From Muribaculaceae bacterium Isolate-013 (NCI) (lineage in GTDB: Bacteria > Bacteroidota > Bacteroidia > Bacteroidales > Muribaculaceae), in assembly GCA_004102785.1 (NCBI GenBank), contig SCEJ01000001.1, positions 1 to 64,000 on the forward strand: a stretch of 64,000 bases of DNA, given 5' to 3'. The position numbers and the translations under genes are program-made. Numbering within the stretch: the stretch's first letter is position 1; each line of letters opens with the position of its first letter. Shown here in pieces: positions 33,615 through 40,381 of the stretch. A model generated the notes under the pieces. That model was not told where the DNA came from. It did not search any database and saw only the letters and a program-made list of their open reading frames with translations.

Positions 33615-35390
33615 TCAGGCCTTTTCCGAAAGCTCGAGCCAGCGCAACTCCTTTTCGTCGATAATAGACGCCAGGGCCGAGAAGCGCTCCGACTTCGCCG
33701 CGATATCGTCGACTTCGGCCCCGGAGGAGAACAGTGCCTCAAGCCCGGCTTTCTCCCGGTTGAGTTCCTCAAGCTCTTTTTCAAGCTCTTCCAGCTCGCG
33801 GCGCTCCTTGAAAGAGAGGCGCGGCCGCCTCTCCTGGCTGCGGCGCTCCTTCCGGGCGTCGCCTCCGCCAGAGGCGTGTTTTTCCACCTCGCGCTCAGGC
33901 TTGTTCTCTTTGAGCCACGAGCGGTAATCGGAGTAATTGCCGGGGAAATCGCGCACCTCGCCGTCACCCTCGAAAACAAAAAGATGGTCAACAATCGAAT
34001 CAAGGAAAAAGCGGTCGTGCGAAATCACTATCACACATCCGTTGAAACGGGCGAGATAGTCCTCGAGAATGCCGAGGGTCACTATGTCAAGGTCGTTGGT
34101 AGGCTCGTCGAGTATCAGGAAGTTCGGAGAGCGCATCAGCACAGTGGCGAGATGTAGCCTTGCCCGCTCGCCGCCGCTGAGCTTGCCGATATATTTCTGC
34201 TGGTCCTTCGGGGTGAACAGGAAATGCTGAAGGAACTGCATCGGCGAATAATGCACGCCGTCGTTCACCACAATATCCTCGGCGAGATCGGTCACGGCGT
34301 CAATCACCCGTTTACCCTCCGGCAGTGAGATGCCGTCCTGGCTGTAATATCCGAACCGCACGGTCTGCCCCACATCCCACCGGCCGGAGTCGGGCTTTAC
34401 CAGGCCGAGGAGCATCTTTACAAAAGTGGATTTTCCGGCGCCGTTCGGCCCCACGATTCCGACTTTCTCGCCCCGGGCGAAAATATAATTGAAATCATTG
34501 AGGATTTTCTTCTCACCGAAAGCCTTGGCAATATGCTCGGCCTCGAAAATCTTCGAGCCGATATATGTGGAGTTCACATTGAGGGCAACGTTCCGCTCTG
34601 TCAGGTTCACCTGCGAACGGCGTTTGAGGTCGTGAAAGGCATCGATGCGGTACTGGGCTTTCCCGGCACGCGCCTGCGGCTGCCTGTTCATCCACTCCTG
34701 CTCGCGGCGGAGGGTGTTGCGTATCTTGGCCTGCTCCTGGGTCATGGCGTTGATACGCTCCGCACGGCGACGCAGATAATTATCGTAGTTGCCTTTATAT
34801 ATGAAAGCCTGCTCGAAATCAAGCTCGATTATGGTGCGGCACACCCGGTCGAGAAAATAACGGTCATGCGTCACCATCAGCAATGTGCACCGCGAGCGCG
34901 CAAGCTGCCCTTCGAGCCATTCGATTGTGGCAATGTCAAGGTGGTTGGTAGGCTCGTCGAGAATCAGGATGTCGGGCTCTGAAGCCATCAGTCGCGCCAG
35001 GGCGATGCGCTTGCGCTGACCTCCGGAGAGGGTGTCGACGGCGGCCGACATATCGCTGACCCCCATCTGGGTCAGCAGCCGCACGGTAGCCTCGGCCGTA
35101 CCCTCCTCGGCGCCCGGATCGGGAGCGGCGGCCTGCGCCACGGTCAGCCCGGGCGGGAACGCCGTGACCTGCTCAAGCATCCCTACCCGCACTCCGGAGC
35201 GCAGAGTCACAGTGCCGGAATCGGCAGCCTCGATGCCCGCGATGCAGCGCAGAAGCGTAGTCTTGCCGGTGCCGTTCTTAGCAATTATACCGATTTTGTC
35301 ACCCTCCTCCACGGAGAATGTGACATCGGCGAAAAGCATACGGTCGCCCACACTTTTCGTAAGATTCTCTATAAGCAGACTTATTGCCAT
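33615..35390 (-). CDS. uup: ABC-F family ATPase, Uup type
   Basis: A 591-residue protein with two soluble ABC domains and no membrane segment, as in ribosome-associated ABC-F proteins. ABC1 has KNGTGKTTLL, LSGGQRKRIALARL and DEPTNHLDIATIEWLE. The linker is Arg/Gln-rich (RREQEWMNRQPQARAGKAQ). ABC2 has GPNGAGKSTFVKMLLG, LSGGERARLHLATV and DEPTNDLD. A C-terminal coiled coil (ERRELEELEKELEELNREKA) is the Uup-type tail that binds DNA or ribosomes. A role in ribosome or translation quality control is family knowledge; the exact paralogue is not certain. Confidence 0.9.
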   Translation of the reverse strand: MAISLLIENLTKSVGDRMLFADVTFSVEEGDKIGIIAKNGTGKTTLLRCIAGIEAADSGTVTLRSGVRVGMLEQVTAFPPGLTVAQAAAPDPGAEEGTAEATVRLLTQMGVSDMSAAVDTLSGGQRKRIALARLMASEPDILILDEPTNHLDIATIEWLEGQLARSRCTLLMVTHDRYFLDRVCRTIIELDFEQAFIYKGNYDNYLRRRAERINAMTQEQAKIRNTLRREQEWMNRQPQARAGKAQYRIDAFHDLKRRSQVNLTERNVALNVNSTYIGSKIFEAEHIAKAFGEKKILNDFNYIFARGEKVGIVGPNGAGKSTFVKMLLGLVKPDSGRWDVGQTVRFGYYSQDGISLPEGKRVIDAVTDLAEDIVVNDGVHYSPMQFLQHFLFTPKDQQKYIGKLSGGERARLHLATVLMRSPNFLILDEPTNDLDIVTLGILEDYLARFNGCVIVISHDRFFLDSIVDHLFVFEGDGEVRDFPGNYSDYRSWLKENKPEREVEKHASGGGDARKERRSQERRPRLSFKERRELEELEKELEELNREKAGLEALFSSGAEVDDIAAKSERFSALASIIDEKELRWLELSEKA

Positions 35391-35412
35391 AACCGTCGGA
35401 TTAAATTTTCAA

Positions 35413-35451
35413 CAAAATTACACAAATTTCCCCGGATTTGTCGTAATTTTG
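35413..35451. promoter_or_regulatory. Divergent -7 boxes between the ABC-F gene and the ThiE-like gene
   Basis: TAATTTTG occurs on the minus strand (35420-35413, about 22 nt from the ABC-F ATG) and on the plus strand (35444-35451, toward the ThiE-like gene). Neither has a clear -33 TTTG. If the plus box is used, the ThiE-like mRNA has a leader near 140 nt that contains the palindrome at 35557-35570. Confidence 0.5.
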
Positions 35452-35556
35452 TGCTAAATAAAAACTTGACCAAGTAACCGGCCAGGATAATTTCAATGTT
35501 TCTTCTGATAGCATTTTCTGAAGATTTATCCTGATTATGCAGAAACGCTGAGATCA

Positions 35557-35570
35557 ACTGACCGGTCAGT
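35557..35570. promoter_or_regulatory. Perfect 14-bp palindrome upstream of the ThiE-like gene, possible operator
   Basis: ACTGACCGGTCAGT is fully self-complementary and lies 28 nt before the start codon at 35599. Short perfect palindromes of this kind are typical dimeric-repressor sites (for example TetR family). No thi-box (TPP riboswitch) pattern is recognisable in the same leader. Confidence 0.4.
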
Positions 35571-35598
35571 AGAAAAAACTTTTGAACAGTCACTTGTC

Positions 35599-36195
35599 AT
35601 GTTGCAGTTTGTAACTACCGATAAATCACAGCTCACAGCCGCCGGGCAGGCCCGTGCGGCGCTTGCCGGCGGATGCCGCTGGATAGAGCTCGGCGCCTGC
35701 CCCGACCAGGCCCGGGCCGCCGAAGAGCTCCTGCCCGTATGCCGCGACGCAGAGGCTTTTCTTACGATTGACGATAATGTTGACCTCGTCGACGAGCTGA
35801 AGGTGCACGGGGTGCATCTGTCGTCGGCCTCGCGCGAGGAAGCGGCGGCCGTGCGCGAACGGCTCGGCGCCCATGCCGTAATCGGTGTGGGATGCGCCAC
35901 CGAGGCCGATGCCCTCGCTTTGAAAAAACTTGATATCGACTATATCTCGCTCCACGTTGAGGACAATCCTGACGCGGTGGCGGCATTCGCCGGAATAGCC
36001 GCCCGGATATCGGCGGAACTCCCCGGCGTGCATATCGTGGCTTCGGGCGAGTTCGCGCCGTCCACCCTCCCCTCCCTTGTCGATGCCGGCGCCGCCGGGG
36101 TAGCCGTATCGCAGACGATAGCCTGCGCCGATGCACCGGAGGCCGTGGCCGAAGAATATATCCGCATACTCAACAACGCCAAAGGAATCGGATAA
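35599..36195 (+). CDS. ThiE/TenI-like TIM-barrel protein, probably not a typical thiamine-phosphate synthase
   Basis: A 198-residue barrel of the ThiE/TenI superfamily, shown by the order of elements: WIELGACP, FLTIDDNVDLVDELKVHGVHLS, HAVIGVGCATEADALALKKLDIDYISL, HIVASGEFAPSTLPSLVDAGAAGVAVSQTI. Key ThiE residues differ. The QxRxK strand is replaced by IELGA, the N-D-R motif is D-D-N, and the GQxD after the HL is SSAS. A TenI-like or otherwise diverged role is therefore more likely than thiamine-phosphate synthase. It is followed after 1 nt by kdsB; no other thiamine gene is near. Confidence 0.7.
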   Translation: MLQFVTTDKSQLTAAGQARAALAGGCRWIELGACPDQARAAEELLPVCRDAEAFLTIDDNVDLVDELKVHGVHLSSASREEAAAVRERLGAHAVIGVGCATEADALALKKLDIDYISLHVEDNPDAVAAFAGIAARISAELPGVHIVASGEFAPSTLPSLVDAGAAGVAVSQTIACADAPEAVAEEYIRILNNAKGIG

Positions 36196-36196
36196 T

Positions 36197-36964
36197 ATGG
36201 GCGCCACAACTTTCATAGGCATTATACCTGCGCGCTACGCCTCCACCCGTTTCCCCGGCAAACCGCTGGCCGAACTCGGCGGATGCACAGTGATTGAACG
36301 CGTCTACCGGCGTGTGGCTTCCGTGCTCGGAGAGAATGTGGCAGTAGCCACCGACGACGACCGCATACGCCTCGCCGTAGAGGCTTTCGGAGGCAAGGCA
36401 TTGATGACCTCGGCCGAACATCGGTCGGGCACCGACCGCTGCCTGGAGGCTTACCGCAATCTCGGCTCAAAAGCCGATGTGGTGATAAACATACAGGGCG
36501 ACGAACCTTTCATCGCTCCGGAGCAGATACGCGCCGTGATGGAGTGCTTCGGCACCCCCTCTACACGCATAGCCACCCTGGCCCGGCCCTTCGCAAAAGA
36601 ACGTACGTACGACGAGCTCGAGAACCCCAACACTCCCAAAGTGACCATAGGACGCGACGGAAACGCACTGCTGTTCAGCCGCTCTGTGATACCATATATC
36701 CGTTCGGGAGAACGTACCGGATGGCCCGCCGCCACACAGTATTACACCCATATCGGACTGTACGCCTACCGGGCCGACACTCTGGCCGAAATCACCACCC
36801 TGCCGCAGTCGCCTCTCGAACTCGCCGAAAGCCTCGAACAACTGCGCTGGCTTGAGAACGGATACCGCATAAAGGTGGCGTTAAACGACTCCCCGACAAT
36901 AGGCATCGACACCCCGGCCGACCTTGAAGCCGCCAGGAAATACCTCGAATCACATGCAATCTGA
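36197..36964 (+). CDS. kdsB: 3-deoxy-manno-octulosonate cytidylyltransferase
   Basis: It activates KDO with CTP for lipid A-core assembly. The 255-residue protein starts MGATTFIGIIPARYASTRFP, the nucleotide-binding signature of the family. It continues with VAVATDDDRI, SGTDRCLEA, VVINIQGDEPFI, the catalytic core YYTHIGLYAYR and the closing IGIDTPADLEAARK. The upstream frame is open, but the ThiE-like stop lies one base before this start, which therefore is natural. The next gene overlaps its end by 11 nt. Confidence 0.96.
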   Translation: MGATTFIGIIPARYASTRFPGKPLAELGGCTVIERVYRRVASVLGENVAVATDDDRIRLAVEAFGGKALMTSAEHRSGTDRCLEAYRNLGSKADVVINIQGDEPFIAPEQIRAVMECFGTPSTRIATLARPFAKERTYDELENPNTPKVTIGRDGNALLFSRSVIPYIRSGERTGWPAATQYYTHIGLYAYRADTLAEITTLPQSPLELAESLEQLRWLENGYRIKVALNDSPTIGIDTPADLEAARKYLESHAI

Positions 36965-38267
36965 AACAACAACAGCCACCACGCCCGACCGCACATCACC
37001 TCCCGATGTTCACGAGTTCTCCGGCCTCACACTCCCGGGAAGCAATCACACAGTGCTCTCAAACGGTATAAGGCTGACGACACTCGACAACGGCGCTCAG
37101 CCGGTCTACCGCCTTACGCTCCGATGGGACGGCGGCAACCTCGACACACCCTGCCAGGAGGTGCCGCAGGTTATGGCAGCCGTAATCAACGAAGGCACAG
37201 ACCGCCACAACGGAGCGGAAATAGCCGAGATACTTGAATACAACGGAGCATGGACGCGCTACGAATCATCGGCCCACTATTTCGGAGCCACTCTCTTCGG
37301 ACTGACGGCAAGACCCGGCGAGGTGCTTGACATATTCACCGAAGTACTCTCCTCGCCAGTATTCCCTGACGAGGCCGTCACTGCCCGACGCGACAAACTT
37401 GCCGCGCAATGCCGCACCAGCCGCGAGAAAATCACCTCCAAGGTGCAGGACATCTTCCTCCCCATGACATACGGTGCCGACGCGCCGAAAGCCCACCGGT
37501 CGACCGACCGCGATTTCATGGGAGTGACACCGGAGATGGTACGCGACCACTACCGCCGGCACCTGAAAGCCACCCCTCCGAGAGCGTATCTTGCAGGGAG
37601 GCTGACACCTGAGCTTGTGGCCGAAGTCACACGCCGGCTTGAAGCGATGACATTCGAGCCGGTCGGAAACCCGGTGGAGATACACAGCGTGGCTCCGCAG
37701 TTCAACCCCGAGGGCAACTTCCGCCGGCTCACTGTCGACGACTCGCTCCAGAGCGCCATAAAAATAGCCATTCCCACCATCGGCCGCGACAATCCCGACT
37801 ACGAGACTCTGCGGCTGGCATCCGTGGCTTTCGGAGGCCACTTCGGCTCGCGGCTGATGCAGAACATCCGCGAGGACAAGGGATACACCTACGGCATCAG
37901 CGCACAACTGGCCACACTCCCGGGCGAAGGCTCCTTCCTGGTGATTAGCTGCCAGACCGACAACGGATTCGTTGACGGCGTGCTCTCCGAAATCAACTCC
38001 GAATGCGGCCGCATGGCCTCCGAACCGCTCTCCGACGAGGAACTCACCGGAGTGCGCCGCCTGATACTCTCGGCGCTCGCCGGGGTGCTCGACTCCCCCT
38101 TCTCAATCTGCGACTACATGATAAGCCAGCAGGAACTCGGCCAAAGCACCGGCAGCTACCTCCGGCTTCAGGAAACAGCACGCCGTGTGACCGCCGCCGA
38201 CCTCGCCCGCGCATTCTCCAACCATATCCTTCCAAACCCACACCTGACAGCAATAGCCGGAAAATGA
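36954..38267 (+). CDS. M16 family peptidase-like protein lacking the zinc site
   Basis: A 437-residue protein with the full M16 (pitrilysin) two-domain layout: VLSNGIRLTTLDNG, the partner helix region, then FGGHFGSRLMQNIREDKGYTYGISA in the second half. The inverted zinc motif HxxEH, expected near residue 75, is replaced by VMAAVINEGTD, so there is no catalytic metal site. Such members act as the non-catalytic subunit of a heterodimer that supplies the substrate-binding R-Y pair, present here as DKGYTYG. No catalytic M16 gene lies in the window. No signal peptide is obvious. It overlaps kdsB by 11 nt and DUF1599 by 4 nt. Confidence 0.85.
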   Translation: MQSETTTATTPDRTSPPDVHEFSGLTLPGSNHTVLSNGIRLTTLDNGAQPVYRLTLRWDGGNLDTPCQEVPQVMAAVINEGTDRHNGAEIAEILEYNGAWTRYESSAHYFGATLFGLTARPGEVLDIFTEVLSSPVFPDEAVTARRDKLAAQCRTSREKITSKVQDIFLPMTYGADAPKAHRSTDRDFMGVTPEMVRDHYRRHLKATPPRAYLAGRLTPELVAEVTRRLEAMTFEPVGNPVEIHSVAPQFNPEGNFRRLTVDDSLQSAIKIAIPTIGRDNPDYETLRLASVAFGGHFGSRLMQNIREDKGYTYGISAQLATLPGEGSFLVISCQTDNGFVDGVLSEINSECGRMASEPLSDEELTGVRRLILSALAGVLDSPFSICDYMISQQELGQSTGSYLRLQETARRVTAADLARAFSNHILPNPHLTAIAGK

Positions 38268-38824
38268 ATACCTCCGCCACAAACACCGAAAAACAGTTCG
38301 ACGCGGCAGCCGCTCTGTGCCGCGGCATTTTCGAGACCAAATTGCGCGACTACGGTGCAGCATGGCGCCTTATGCGCCCCGAATCCGTAACCGACCAGAT
38401 TCTGATAAAGGCCGACCGCATACGCTCGCTTGAGACAAAGAAACAGCAGCGCGTGGCCGACGAGGGGATTCTCGACGGTTTCACCGCCATCGTAAACTAC
38501 GGCATAATAGCCCTTATACAATGCTCTTTGGGATTCTCTTCCGGCAAAGACCTCTCCCCGGCCAAAGCACTGGAACTGTATGACGGCGAGATGGCCGTGA
38601 CCCGCTCGCTGATGCTCGACAAGAACCACGACTACGACGAGGCATGGCGCCGTATGCGCGTGAGCTCATACACCGACCTCATACTGATGAAAATCATGCG
38701 CACCAAGGAAATCGAAGACCACGACGGCTCCACTGAAATATCGGAAGGGGTGGAGGCCAACTACCGCGACATGATAAACTACGCCATTTTCGGCATAATA
38801 AAACTCACCGAAAAACCACTGTGA
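38264..38824 (+). CDS. DUF1599 domain protein with internal duplication
   Basis: A 186-residue cytoplasmic protein containing two copies of one motif. The first is at about residues 25-57 (KLRDYGAAWRLMRPESVTD) and the second at about 125-150 (DYDEAWRRMRVSSYTDLI), each followed by I-x-x-K and R-x-x-E. This is DUF1599, related to MazG/dUTPase-like all-alpha nucleotide hydrolases; activity is unproven. Start and stop overlap the neighbours (ATGA with M16, GTGA with the DoxX-like gene), so translation is coupled. Confidence 0.88.
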   Translation: MNTSATNTEKQFDAAAALCRGIFETKLRDYGAAWRLMRPESVTDQILIKADRIRSLETKKQQRVADEGILDGFTAIVNYGIIALIQCSLGFSSGKDLSPAKALELYDGEMAVTRSLMLDKNHDYDEAWRRMRVSSYTDLILMKIMRTKEIEDHDGSTEISEGVEANYRDMINYAIFGIIKLTEKPL

Positions 38825-40149
38825 AACATTCAGCCGACACAACAGCAGTACAGACACCTGACACCGGCAAAAAGAAGCCTATTATGCCACTGAAACCGTG
38901 GCTGAAAGCCACCGTGTGGGCACTTCGCATCCTTGTGGGCGCGCTATTCGTTTTCTCCGGCATAGTCAAGGCTATCGACCTCTGGGGGTTCGTATTCAAA
39001 CTGGAGGAATACCTTGCCGCCTGGGGCATGACCCAGCCACGCTCCCTGGTGCTGATGGTGGCCATGGCCGTGTCGGCCTATGAGGCGGTGTTCGGTTTTC
39101 TGCTGATGTGCGGATGCTACAAAAGAGTGGCGCCATGGGCCCTCATGGCATCAATGGCCGTGATGTTGCCGCTCACAGCCTACATAGCCATAGCCAGTCC
39201 GGTGGCCGACTGCGGATGTTTCGGCGATTTCTGGGTGATTTCAAACACCGCTACATTCCTGAAGAACATCGTGCTGACGTCGGCACTTGTATTTCTCATC
39301 ATTTACAGCCCGCGCGTGAAAACCGGGCTTTACAAACCTGCCATACAATGGCTTGTTGGTGCCACTGTGACGCTATACATGATTATCATCGGTCTATATG
39401 GCTACAACATTCAGCCCATGCTTGATTTCAGGCCGTACCCCCCCGGCAGCAGTCTTGTGGCTGACGCCGGCAATAATGACGACGATGCCATGCCTACATT
39501 CATCTACGAGAAAGACGGAGAGCACCGTGAATTCGCGGCAGATGACCTTCCTGACGACTCCACATGGATTTTCGTGGAACGGAAGGAAGCCCCGGCAACA
39601 AAAAACAGTAATCCGGGTATCTTCGCCATCTACGACGGTGACGATGAAGTGACCGGCGAGGCAATCACCGACGAAGGCAAGGAACTGCTTCTGGTAATAC
39701 CCGAACTGCGACGCGCCGATATATCCTACACCTATTATATAAACGACCTCTACGAAAAAGCCGATTCGGCAGGAATATCCATGGTCGCCCTCATCGGGGC
39801 GTCAGAAAAAGGAATTGAGATGTGGAAAGACTTTTCCATGGCTTCATATACATGTTACAGCGTAGAGGATACGGCGCTGAAAGAGCTGTCGCGCGGAGTG
39901 ATGTCGCTCGTGTTACTTGATAACGGCCGCATAAAAGGGAAAGCGACCGTAAGCTCCCTTGTAAGCGGCAAATACAACGATTCCGACCCACTGGCAGCAG
40001 TAGCGGAACTTTCCGACACCCCCCACGCGGCCATATTCGGAGTCCTGTCGGCCATAACCGGCGCTTTCCTGCTGTTCATCTATCTTTTCCAGGGCATAAT
40101 CCTTGCAATCCGGGCCACAATCAGGAAAAAAATCAGAAAAACAGCCTGA
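38821..40149 (+). CDS. BT_3928-type DoxX-like inner-membrane protein
   Basis: A 442-residue protein with a GTG start overlapping the DUF1599 stop. Residues about 28-200 form a DoxX/MauE-like membrane domain (VFSGIVKAIDLWGFVFKLEEYL ... ADCGCFGDFW) with a conserved Cys pair in CGCFG that recalls quinone-linked redox proteins. A soluble periplasmic domain (about 220-400) contains TFIYEKDGE and a thioredoxin-fold-like stretch without CxxC, and a final membrane helix (HAAIFGVLSAITGAFLLFIYLF) ends the protein. The family is named after a Bacteroides thetaiotaomicron locus and its function is unknown. It ends the ThiE-like to BT_3928 operon. Confidence 0.82.
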   Translation: MKHSADTTAVQTPDTGKKKPIMPLKPWLKATVWALRILVGALFVFSGIVKAIDLWGFVFKLEEYLAAWGMTQPRSLVLMVAMAVSAYEAVFGFLLMCGCYKRVAPWALMASMAVMLPLTAYIAIASPVADCGCFGDFWVISNTATFLKNIVLTSALVFLIIYSPRVKTGLYKPAIQWLVGATVTLYMIIIGLYGYNIQPMLDFRPYPPGSSLVADAGNNDDDAMPTFIYEKDGEHREFAADDLPDDSTWIFVERKEAPATKNSNPGIFAIYDGDDEVTGEAITDEGKELLLVIPELRRADISYTYYINDLYEKADSAGISMVALIGASEKGIEMWKDFSMASYTCYSVEDTALKELSRGVMSLVLLDNGRIKGKATVSSLVSGKYNDSDPLAAVAELSDTPHAAIFGVLSAITGAFLLFIYLFQGIILAIRATIRKKIRKTA

Positions 40150-40210
40150 CCGACACAAGCCGATTGCCGCAGGCGCCCGGAAAATATGTTGTAGAACATA
40201 CCTCTACAAA

Positions 40211-40241
40211 TTGTACGTGACCATATTTAGCACTACCTTTG
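40211..40241 (+). promoter_or_regulatory. Promoter with a long leader for the 737-aa secreted protein
   Basis: TTG at 40211-40213 and TACCTTTG at 40234-40241 with 20-nt spacing. The leader from there to the ATG at 40382 is about 135 nt, unusually long here. It contains a direct repeat TTGGCAT (40272-40278 and 40290-40296) and runs of A and C. I see no known riboswitch in it. Confidence 0.65.
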
Positions 40242-40381
40242 CAGATGATAATAGCTGCACCTCATCACCTGTTGGCATAAAAAAAACTATTGGCATTAAA
40301 AGATGATGTGGCAGTATGCTCCCCCCATTTTAATAAATTTCCTTGGCAACTTATTATTACACTACCCTATAAAACCTTAAC

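Noticed and set aside
35391-35598. TPP riboswitch in front of the ThiE-like gene
   Set aside because: A CTGAGA string is present, but the rest of the thi-box (CTGA followed by the GGATAATGCC-like part) is missing or in the wrong order.
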